A stretch of 64,000 nucleotides of DNA. Origin: Hydractinia symbiolongicarpus. Lineage: Eukaryota; Cnidaria; Hydrozoa; Anthoathecata; Hydractiniidae. Within the stretch, counting starts at the first letter, position 1. Each line of letters opens with the position of its first letter. Of the stretch, positions 55,448 through 64,000 are shown piece after piece. The notes below the pieces were generated by a model. The model did not search any database. It saw nothing but the letters and a program-made list of their open reading frames with translations, and was not told the origin of the DNA. The stretch is from the NCBI RefSeq assembly GCF_029227915.1, contig NC_079882.1, forward strand, positions 3,534,001 through 3,598,000, written 5' to 3'. Both the position numbers and the translations under genes were made by a program.

Positions 55448-58135
55448 TTTATTCCCCGTAGACGCTAGGCGGTAATGGCCACGGGCAAGTGTTGTAATTT
55501 GATCGGGCTGCTCGGGCCTTTTGTCATCCGCCCTGTTGAGTGCTAACTTGTTCACCTCTTGGGTGTAGATTTGATGGCCCTTGTTTTGAACTGCACTTGG
55601 CTCTTGTAGACGTCAACGCCCTCTTCCAGACATCGCATATAGTCGTCGAAGGCGATAGATTTTTTGGTTACACATCTCTTTACGCCCTTGGCTTTGCGAT
55701 CACCGCCCTCTTTGGTAAGGCTCTTGTAAGTATATAGCTTGGCCCTTAGGGTGATGAACTCAGTCATGATTTTTCCCGCTAATTCATCCTTCATGAGGCC
55801 CACGATCTTCTTATTTTTGCCCATAAGGAGAGGCCTTCCATCATCTGGATTATAGGCACTTGTGTCAAAGCGTGTTTCAACATCCTGCGCGATATCCCTG
55901 TAAAAATCCTCTGTTCGTATGTGGTATACAAAGCTGGTACCATATTTGGCTGCATGTAGTCGTAATGGAACTCGTACATCACAATTCTTGATATATCTAG
56001 TATCGCCTGACCAATGTATACGGGCTTGCTCATCTTTATCACAGTCTTGCCCATTTCAACGCCTGAGAGGTGCTCGCTAAACCTGCTTCCACCCTTGAAA
56101 TCATGCAGTCTCTCGGGGTAGTCGATATCAACTTCTAAAATGTACCCATGCCTATTATCCATAACGAGCTTCCCGATTCGCTATTCGGTAAATGCCTTGA
56201 CGTTTGACACCCATTTAAAGCCGTCCGTTGGAAGGCCTTGCCGCATCGCCCATCCATACAGGTTATTAGCATCCAAGTGCTGCAGGTAGGAGGACTCCTC
56301 ATCAGGATCGTACTGCCCCCCATGTACCTATTATTTGCTTTAGCATAGCGATGTACAGCCAAGTTTTACCTCCACAGATACCCTTCTCAAACATCAGAAG
56401 CATGTTGGGATCCGTGACGAGCTCTAGCCTGATCCCGGTAAATTTAAGTGCCCCCTTCCAGGCCAAGCCGGGTGCTATAAAGGTGCGCAGGATCAAGCTT
56501 GTAATTCGTCAAGCACACGTCCCGAAACGTCTTAAAGACGTCGGCTAATAGCAATACGTCTGTACTGAGGTACACGTCGTGGTAGTCTCCCATGGTAACG
56601 TCATCACTCTCTGGGGTAATGACATTCCATACCTTTTTTGCTTATTGATAATCTTCATCGCTGATGTCCTTCATATTCAGCTTGCTGTAGAACGCCTCCC
56701 TTGGAGGTAGCTCCAACTCTTCGAATCGCTGCCATTCTCATTGAAAACCAGCGGAGATTTTTACGCTGTTCATCGTTGAGGTTGCTTGCCAATTTATCTA
56801 ACGAGGATGGCATAAGTCGACAGCTGCCGATAAACCTAATTTCGATCTTCTTACACACGCCACCATCACCCATACCCCATACCTGCAAGCAATACCTTGA
56901 TTTTAACGTTGAAACTGATATATTTTTCGGTATTCTCAGTTATGCATTCAATGTCCTGCGTGTCGTACTTGTCACCCAAATCTCGAATGAACAGGTGTGC
57001 ATCGTACCCGCTTAGATTGTGGAATATCACGGGTATGTGACCTGGTATCTTGTATTTGAGGTTGCAGCTGTTATGTGCGGCACCCCTATACAGTCCTATG
57101 TAGTGACAGTGGTCCCGAACTTTACAGTTATTCTCGCAATCATCAAAGGGTTTTAGGCAGATGTGGCATTTCGATGGCCCGTCATGTTCTCTTTTCAGGA
57201 CCTCTGTTAGAGGCATCATGGGTTGCTGCGGGTAGGTATAGTAGAGTCTTTTCACTTCATCCTCTAGGTGGTTAACGAACTTCGTCACACAGTCCTCGCC
57301 CCTGTATACTGTTAGGGGATCAGGTACATTTCCATAGGCGAAGGTACTATAGGTACACCACCCCAGCTTTTTGGTTTTCTTACCCCTCGCATCTTCTACC
57401 GGTATCAAAAGACTCTCGAAGTCAGCATGTATGGCAAAGGGTACTTTAAATTGTTGTTAGCCATCTCTGTAGAATAGCCATTTCTCGGCCTCATTTGGCA
57501 TCGTAATTTTAACAGCCTCGTGGTCCTTGCAGTAGCCATGGTGCTTATCTCTCGATTCAACCGTGGGAAAGGCAGAAGTGCATTTTTGCCGTATTTTTCG
57601 AGGTCTCAATACCTAGGAGCCGTGATAGACTTTTGACGGCTGTGTAGTGAGTCTTTTTGTCATCTGTAAGGAGCAGTAGATTCACCTGCTTGCCACGTCC
57701 GCTATGGTATGATCGCCTCAGGATATTGATCTTCTTTCCCGTCACATACAAGACGTTTACTGCAATGTCCTTGTTATTATCCTCGAACTTGTATATACTC
57801 TTGATGCTCGTAGGGAACTCTATACCCTGATAATTGCAGTGGTCTGCGTAGGGTCTCAGCTTGCTGATTCTTTGTGGATCTCTTTCAATCTCCGTATGAT
57901 GTAGGCTAGCGATGATGCCCCACTTGAAGCACTCCTCATCCTCGTTTTTAGGGTTAATAATTGCCTTTCTCGAATTTATCCACTTAGGTGCTTGTATATA
58001 CGACAAACCCCTTGATAGCCTCAATTTGTGAAAGTCTACATCGAGGTGTAGAATTCGGCTGATCACAAAGCCACTCTGGGGTAGTGCTGGATTCTCCAAG
58101 TGTATTTTGATTTGAGCAAGCATCCTATCCAGCAT
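55448..58135 (-). pseudogene. Polinton protein-primed DNA polymerase B, heavily decayed
   Basis: The N-terminal part is open from the ATG at 58135 to a stop at 57557, with the conserved INPKNEDEECFKW stretch. An exonuclease domain follows with the ADFES exo I motif (about 57425), a Cys/His motif (CHIC...DHCHYIG) and HNLSGYDAH (about 57020). Motif A (LDANNLYGWAM) is near 56263. The region that should hold motif B is missing and motif C (DTDS) is lost at a junction near 55935. The C-terminal KNKKIVGLMKDE and GVKRC parts remain. Breaks occur near 57557, 57457 (TAA), 56880, 56735, 56645 (TAA), 56480, 56380, 56180 (TAG), 56120, 55935 and 55560. The polymerase would have copied the element from its protein-bound ends. 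Dead in this copy. Confidence 0.9.
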
Positions 58136-58136
58136 G

Positions 58137-58358
58137 TGATGATTATGAGTATCACTAGGGAATTCCCCTGTGCTAGAATTTTAATCCTATTTGTATGATT
58201 TCATGACGTCATCACTCAATAGGGACTTACCCCTATTCAGCGCTGCATGCGTTGGGGACTTACCCTACTAGCTACTGGATATACATGGCTAAGCACCGCA
58301 TGGTACTGGATTTGTTGTGACGTCACTGCGTGCGCGTGCGCGACTGCGCTAGAACATA
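58137..58358 (-). repeat. Right terminal inverted repeat of the Polinton
   Basis: Inverted match to 43956-44165, from GTGATGATTATGAG to CTAGAACATA. It carries the shared TGACGTCA palindrome and a second one (GTGACGTCAC) in a 13-bp stretch absent from the left end. Confidence 0.9.
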
Positions 58359-59312
58359 TCTCTACATTGCGCAAAAATTCAACGTAACATATGACACCAC
58401 TTACGTGTTACGTCACATCGTATGCGCAACTTGAGCTCTTACGTCAATTACGTCATTTTTTTGCTCACACTTAACCCTAAAGGCCGAGATACTTTTGAAA
58501 TTTTTATTTCGAAACTGTCTGAATTTTTTTTTCAGAAATATTAGTTTTTGATATATTGTCATGGGTGCATATAAGGTATATTTTATCAAAATTATCAGCG
58601 ATTACAAAAATTCGTAGCTCAAACAAACCAGTCGCTGCAACAAATTAAACTTTTCTTCACTTTGAAACATCACAAACCACGTTAGGGGTTGGTCAGTATG
58701 ATAAGAAGCTCCATCGGGGTAAAACAAGAACATAGGTAAAAAGAAGACGTGAAAAGGAATATTTTGATATTATAAGATATTTAAAAATAAAAGATAGACG
58801 ATGAAGTTCATATTAATGTCACGTTGGGGTCATATGATACAGTAGGAATACTTAAATTCCTTTTCTTATTGTAGCAGTAACAATTTTAGTTTTTAGTTTC
58901 TCTTCGGCGCGCTTATATTTAAGTGAATTACTCACAGATCTCTTATGTTACGGCTTTTGAAGCTTAAGGAGCTGAAAACCAGTGCTCACATTTAAATGTG
59001 TTTTGTATCAAAAAATTCTTTCTGAAAAAAATAGCTGCTTTAAACAGGAGATATTAATTAGCAGTTGCTCTTTTGTGATAAAAAAAAGAAGTAGAAGAAA
59101 AAGATCTTTAAAAAAGGAGGGAAAAAAGGGTTTGAGTATAAACATTAAACCAAAACAGAAGTGATCATTTGGCATATTCAACGACATTTTAATTGGCAAA
59201 AACATACCACAGAAAGTTTGTTTTTTGGGGAAGTACTTAGCTGTAAATTTGCTTATATTTCAATTTTGATATTAAGCTAATGGATTGGGATATTAAACTT
59301 GATTTTTAGTTT
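58359..59312. other. Flank right of the Polinton
   Basis: No supported gene. A short run of lysine/arginine codons at 58982-59164 is AT-rich chance sequence. Confidence 0.45.
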
Positions 59313-59570
59313 ATGTACGATGGTCTTCGACCAAAGAAGAGTGGAAACAAATTTCTGAACATTTCCATGAGTATTGGAATATGCCTCATTGTATTGGAGC
59401 CTGGATGGCAAGCATGTAAGCATCCGAAAATCGCCACTTTCTGGCTCTTATGTGTGGCACAAGTACAAAAGCTTCTTCAGCATGGTTCTCATAGAAGTTT
59501 GTGATTCACGGTATTGTTTCAGCCTTGTTTTGACATTGGAGAGTACAAGATGGTATGCGTCACTGCATAA
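59313..59570 (+). pseudogene. PIF/Harbinger-type transposase fragment
   Basis: The pieces WKQISEHFHEYWNMPHCIGA, DGKHVSIRKSP, SGS, WHKYKSFFSMVL and DIGEY are in the order of the catalytic core of Harbinger nucleases, whose first Asp is in the DGKH motif. The first two pieces are in different frames through what looks like a single lost G at about 59405, and another shift follows near 59525. Only about 85 residues of a roughly 350-residue protein remain. Dead relic. Confidence 0.7.
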
Positions 59571-59846
59571 AAAATCGCATTGTTTTGTGAGATAGCCTGC
59601 AGGTTCTCTGGTTGGATAACATCAATTTTCATGCAGTGATAGACTGAGACACTTATTAGCAGAAAAAAAATTATTACTTTGCAAAAAAGTGGGGAGGGCT
59701 AAAGCCCCCCAAAGCCCCCCTAGTGGTGCCGCCCCTGTATACTACCATCAAAAAGTTTCAGCGCACCATAGTCAGGGTTACCTCCTCGTGTTATTTACTT
59801 CTTGTTATTTTAATTCACTTTTTTGATTTTCAATGATTTATGTTTA
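59571..59846. repeat. Transposon-terminus-like G-rich stretch
   Basis: At about 59690-59742, GTGGGGAGGGCTAAAGCCCCCC precedes AAAGCCCCCCTAGTGGTGCCGCCCCTG. Read inverted this begins CAGGGGCGGC, like hAT-type ends. No partner end was found in the window. Confidence 0.4.
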
Positions 59847-60080
59847 TTAATCTTCATTTTCTTTATGCACCTTTATAATATTTTCGCAGGCGTACATTTC
59901 TCTTTTCAGTTTGTTTAGTTCCTTTTTGTCCGTGAAACTTGCCATTCTTAACATGATCTCCTCGAGATACTTCGGAATGCAGGAACTTGCCGTGCAGTTA
60001 AGTTTCACATGACAATGGTGAGACTCACCCGTTAATTTCGTATAGATTTCCATTAGCGCTGTTCGATAATAGGTTAGATG
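59847..60080 (-). CDS. Terminal exon of an unknown protein
   Basis: A TTTTTGCAG acceptor at 60083-60081 is followed by 77 codons and a stop that overlaps an AATAAA signal (59843-59848). The product is helical with four cysteines (HCHVKLNC...SSCIPKYLEE...YACENI), a spacing that could fit a small secreted helical protein. Upstream exons are unclear: an open stretch at 60374-60613 has an acceptor-like TTTTTTCAG but no confirmed junction. No family recognised. Confidence 0.4.
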   Translation of the reverse strand, partial: HLTYYRTALMEIYTKLTGESHHCHVKLNCTASSCIPKYLEEIMLRMASFTDKKELNKLKREMYACENIIKVHKENED

Positions 60081-61571
60081 CTGCAAAAAGTATTTAGTTG
60101 AAGTTAGTGGAGATTTTATCTTCACCAAGACGCATGTCTGTTCACAATTTAGTTTGGAAGTTTGAAAGCTCTTAGTCTATTGATAATAAAAATGCAAGAC
60201 AAACGCCTCCAAACATTAAACTCTGAACAGCTACAAATCTTTTTACACTAAGACGACAACATCAATGGTACTTAGTAAGGTTACATTAGAGTGCATACAA
60301 GCTGTTTGGGCTGTTCAGGGGGTGTAACTACAATTAAGCAGCAGAGTAAACATATGTTATATTTTTTCTTTTATTAGTAATCCGCCGGCGTGTATCTCTT
60401 TGAAGAACATCCTCCTTTTTCTGAAAAAAAAATAACCATGTTAAACCGACACCCTGATAGTTCTAGACACTTCATTATGATCAATCTTTTTGCACAAACT
60501 TCCGAGCAATGAATGATACGTAGTCTGTTTGTTTTCACGTCAATATTAAGGAGATGTAGCGTGGTTGTTCTGATACATATTCTGGACATCCCTCGCATCC
60601 CTAACAATCGCACAGAAATATTTTACCTTGTATTGACGGGTGCGAATGCACGCGGTGTTGATGCATCTTTTGTCATTTCTCTAAAAAATAAACGACGTTA
60701 TTTACTGTTGATGAAAAATTGACAAATATTGACAAATATCATTTACTGCATGTCATAGACAATTTGGAAATAAAGTTGTTATTTTCAGTGTTGGAAGCAT
60801 AGCGAGTTTTAAAAGAAGAATTAATAACCTGTATTTATTAAAATGCGCCTGCAAAAAGCACGATGTACGGATGAAATTCAACAACAAGACCAATAATTCA
60901 ATAAAATGAATCACAATATACTGATTTTTTTTTTCTCACGCTATGAGAAAGCCCATCGGAGGCTTTCCTTTTTCTTTATGCCCGCCTAAATAGGAGCAAA
61001 GATATTGTACTTCTTATGTGTTGTATTTAAAGATAAGCAGTCGAAAAAATTAAACTCACGTAGACAATTATTTAAATTTTTTTTATTATATATTTCCTGT
61101 ATTTTTTATTAATAATTCTTATACTTCTTAATATAAACATATTGTTGTATACTTAGCTTTAAGCGGAAATGTAAACCCTGGTGATATTTTACAAAATCAG
61201 CTGGTTGAGTTACATAATTTTTTTTCACGCATTGAAAATATACAGCTTAGTTCCCAGGACAAGTCAATTAATGTAGGTGAAGAACACTAGGAATGAGATT
61301 GGTAGAAAGAATACTCGTTAAAAAAATGAATTAATGAAACCATAGCAACGCCACAGTTTTGTAGAATTTGTCACTTCTCTCTGTTTGAATTTGATTTTAG
61401 TATTTTACATGTCACGATTTGATTAAGTTACATGTGAGTTTTCTCCAGGTAAATACACTTTGTATACGTTTAAGAAAGTTGTATTATCGTCATATTAATG
61501 GATAATCATTTTCTTATCATGAAATGTACCTGTCAAATGTACCTCTCGTGAACAATATAATTAATTCTTAA
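60081..61571. other. Unresolved region upstream of the terminal exon
   Basis: It may hold further exons of the minus-strand gene, for example around 60374-60613, where a frame reads KTNRLRIIHCSEVC. I could not join them with confidence. The rest is AT-rich without features. Confidence 0.35.
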
Positions 61572-61878
61572 GGCGGCAATACACGGTGACTTTTTTCTTT
61601 ATAGAGGTTCGGGATTTTTCTTTATAAACTTTTCTTTCATCGTGTATACCATCTATAAAAAGTTTATCAAGATACAAAAATTTAATGTCAGGTGATATAA
61701 ATCTTTCGAATTTTTATCTTTCGGTTGATAAAAATCTGAAATTTTCGCAAGAAACATTAAAGGAGCCGACAAAATCATGACGAAAGTGAACACACCTGGC
61801 CTCAGAAATGAATTAACTGAAAAAAAAATATGGAAATAAGCAGCAACAGGAAGAAAATAAGAACTTATTAAAAAAAAT

Positions 61879-62178
61879 ATGTCTGAAGAAAGTGAAGAAT
61901 GGTAAGAATATTTTAACCAAATAGAGAGAAAACCAAGGATTTCTGAGTTAAGTGTTTATGCTACGATATATTTCATGCATGGTATATTTAGTAATTCCAG
62001 GTCAGCCGATCTTCATCGTATTGTTGATGAAATTGAAAGAGACGCAGACGATAATAATTTTTCTGAGGAGCCATTAACCCATCCTTTTCCCTCTATATGT
62101 AATGCTGTCCTTATACAAAGCAGTACAAAGAGACAAAAGTTCCTGGGGTCGAATTTGCAAAAACTGTATAATAGATAA
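61879..62178 (+). pseudogene. Short reading frame inside the 1.7-kb element, one stop
   Basis: It opens MSEESEEW, meets TAA at 61903, then stays open to 62178 with an acidic VDEIERDADD stretch and a polar tail. About 99 codons overall. It may be the remnant of a protein carried by the transposon. No domain recognised. Confidence 0.3.
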
Positions 62179-62455
62179 TTTCAAACGTCAACTGACGGTT
62201 GAAATTATTCCCTGACGAAATACACTAATTACCTCATAACACTAAGTGTTCATTCTTAAATATTTACGGAACTGTTGTGGGTCTTCTAAAAGGAGCTCTG
62301 TTAAAATGTTGTAGTATGCGCCCTTTTTGTGTCTTCTTTGAATCCAGAATTTGGCCCGGGCAGCTCTTCTTTTGTTTTTTGTTGTTTTTTTTTTTTAATA
62401 GTAATTAGAATCAACGCAATAGCCCGATTTACTTTTCGACTTCGTATTGATTATC

Positions 62456-63183
62456 TTATTCCGTAAAAATTATCGAATCATGAAATTAACGCGGTTTTTC
62501 AAAATTCGCGTTAATTTAATGACTGTAAATTCAATGCAGTTAATTCAATGACACTTTAATTAAAATACTGTTAATTTGGTAACTTTTTTATAATATCTTG
62601 GTGAAAGCCTAAAAAATATAATACAATTTTTTTTACAAATTTTCAACTATTTCTGTGTTCTGTTTTACAGCGATCTTTTTTAAAAAGCTTTTGTATAATC
62701 TTCATACTCTGATCCAAGTGGAAAATTAACTGAAAGCACCTTTTCTTTAAATTTTTAACATTGTCTTTCCAAACAACGAAAACTTTTATTTCGATTTCCA
62801 AACCGCCATGTAATAGAGGAGACCGCTTTACTACCGTGGATTCGACTGTTGCCGTAATTTTTGCTTCGTGTGATATCGCATATTCACGTTAATTAAATGC
62901 GTTTTTGAAAACAACCTTTCTCTATAATAATAGCCGTCGTCTGTCTGTCTCTGCGCGGACCCCCCGCTGAGTTAGAAAATCGTGCTACGGAAACACGAAT
63001 ATCAAATGCGATATATTCTTATCCCCTTTGTTGCCACGGGTAAATTTAAAGGACGGGCGACCCCGTGGATTTTTCCACGGGTTAACGACTAGTTTTTCAT
63101 AATAATTTTATTGAACCGCGTTAATTTCATGACCGTTGATTTAATTCGCGTTAATTTCTTGAGTCGTTAATTTTATGGAATAA
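62456..63183. repeat. Nested inverted-repeat element, about 728 bp
   Basis: The left end TTATTCCGTAAAAATTATCG...CATGAAATTAACGCGGTT is matched, inverted, by the right end ...GAACCGCGTTAATTTCATG...TTTTATGGAATAA, with extra internal copies of AATTCGCGTTAATTT. It lies inside the 61572-63271 element, so it inserted later or is its inner repeat set. Confidence 0.5.
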
Positions 63184-63271
63184 AGTATCATTATATATAA
63201 TCAAGTCTTGAAATGTTTGATACATGAAGAGAGAAACTTTATAAAGGGTTATTTCACCGTGTATTCCAGCC

Positions 63272-64000
63272 TTTAGATTCGTTTTCCCAATGTCTTCCTT
63301 GTAGAAATAAAAATACAATTATTTCCCCCTTTTGTTGCATAGTCTGCTTCCCAGGCCTGTTTTGTCTCCTTCCCAGGCCTTCTTTTTTGCTCTTTGATAC
63401 TTGACTGACATAAAAAAAGAAAAGATTGCTTTTGAAGCGAAAAAAACAATCTGTGATGAATAAAAGGAAGATTTTGTAGCCGTATATGTAATAACAATTT
63501 CAAGAAAAATAGTTTCGCTAGCTGGCATCGAAAACCCCGATTTAAACCGGCGTGGAATACGTATTGGATAGAAATCACTACGCTCTGCTTCTGAAAGTGG
63601 TACAGCGTCTATCGAATAGCTCTCAATTTTTATTTAGTTTAGAGTTTTGCCGACAACTGTTTGGATATTTACACCAAGTTAGAATAAAAATCTATTATGC
63701 TGGATATCAGTTATAAGTGACATTGACACATCTATCTCTTTGTTCGCTTTTCAAAAGAAACTGTGTTTGATGTTTGCCGATCAATTTTTATCCAATCATC
63801 TTTTTTTTTTAAAAAAAATCAAAATTTGGAAGAGAATATCAAAATTCACACTTTTTTTAAAAAAGAAATAAATTGATTTAAACCATTACAATATTCTTAA
63901 ATTAAAATCGCGAATAACATTTTTTTCTAAAACTTTCTGGAGCATAGAAGTTTCATCCGTGGAAAAGAAATATTTTAAAATTTTTTACTCTAAGAGTCTA
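63272..64000. other. AT-rich window end
   Basis: No supported gene; the minus frame at 63273-63578 has no domain and overlaps the transposon edge. A poly-T/poly-A hairpin is near 63800. Confidence 0.4.

Larger units (their letters stand above)
43956..58358. mobile_element. Maverick/Polinton element, decayed copy (about 14.4 kb)
   Basis: It is bounded by inverted repeats of about 210 bp and contains protein-primed DNA polymerase B, a retroviral-type integrase, an FtsK/HerA-like packaging ATPase and a probable capsid gene, the set that defines Polintons. Genes point both ways, with the polymerase inward from the right end. Base composition is visibly richer in GC than the host flanks. Nearly every long gene has stops, frameshifts or small deletions, so it is non-autonomous now. 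The adenovirus-like protease usual in Polintons was not found. A clear 6-bp target duplication could not be settled because the outermost TIR bases are diverged. Confidence 0.93.
61572..63271. mobile_element. 1.7-kb DNA transposon relic with GGCNGNAATACACGGTGA ends
   Basis: GGCGGCAATACACGGTGA at 61572-61589 is matched, inverted, by TCACCGTGTATTCCAGCC at 63254-63271 (16 of 18 bases). It contains a short broken reading frame and a second inverted-repeat element. The target duplication could not be settled, so the superfamily is open; a Harbinger-type non-autonomous element is possible. Confidence 0.55.

Noticed and set aside
45752-58135. In-frame TAA, TAG and TGA codons as recoded sense codons
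   Set aside because: All three stops occur and are accompanied by frameshifts and deletions, which recoding would not explain.
43956-58358. Adenovirus-like maturation protease in the Polinton
   Set aside because: I looked for a Cys protease with ordered His, Asp/Glu, Gln and Cys motifs and saw none; it may be lost or too decayed.
1-64000. CRISPR arrays, rRNA genes, bacterial operons, intact tRNA genes
   Set aside because: No regularly spaced identical repeats, no rRNA-like conserved blocks and no complete tRNA cloverleaf were seen; gene structure is eukaryotic.

Overview
The window reads as an AT-rich invertebrate nuclear genome with spliced genes: GT-AG introns whose phases join cleanly, no operons, and many transposons. 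A cnidarian, probably a hydrozoan, is the best guess, because the Polinton proteins, the FEN1-like transposon-associated nuclease and the foldback elements resemble families common there. No marker gene fixes the species.

Layout. 1-3529 (-): 5' part of a spliced gene for a FEN1/PIN-type nuclease-like protein; its C-terminus lies off the window. 3530-7961: gene-poor, with repeats and a decayed PHD-finger fragment. 7962-20875 (-): eight exons join in frame into one gene of about 2484 residues (N-terminal ankyrin region, long acidic and Ser/Thr-rich disordered middle, helical C-terminus). Its 2.46-kb sixth intron holds a complete intronless ALG13 gene on the opposite strand (12666-13181). 24386-32140 (+): eleven exons encode a bromodomain plus DDT/WHIM-like chromatin protein resembling BRD10/KIAA2026. 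33455-34627 (-): an intronless class A GPCR. 35589-40471: an apparently intact Ty3/gypsy LTR retrotransposon with two 167-bp LTRs that read identical, an AATAG target duplication and one gag-pol frame, so a recent insertion.

43956-58358: a 14.4-kb Maverick/Polinton element bounded by inverted repeats of about 210 bp. I recognise remnants of protein-primed DNA polymerase B, a retroviral-type integrase, a packaging ATPase, a probable capsid protein, a BRO-N-like DNA-binding protein, a protein of 24-residue helical-type repeats, several coiled-coil or membrane proteins, and small basic proteins. Nearly all the large genes carry stops, frameshifts or short deletions. The polymerase lacks motif C and the integrase has a shortened D-to-E spacing, so this copy looks dead, though its layout is nearly complete. 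It is visibly less AT-rich than the host DNA.

58359-64000: transposon debris (Harbinger-like transposase fragment, a hAT-like terminus, a 1.7-kb inverted-repeat element with a second one nested inside) and the last exon of an unknown minus-strand gene.

The host genes have no evident shared pathway: N-glycosylation (ALG13), chromatin (BRD10-like) and signalling (GPCR) are simply neighbours. The Polinton genes do belong together, as a virus-like replication, integration and packaging set.
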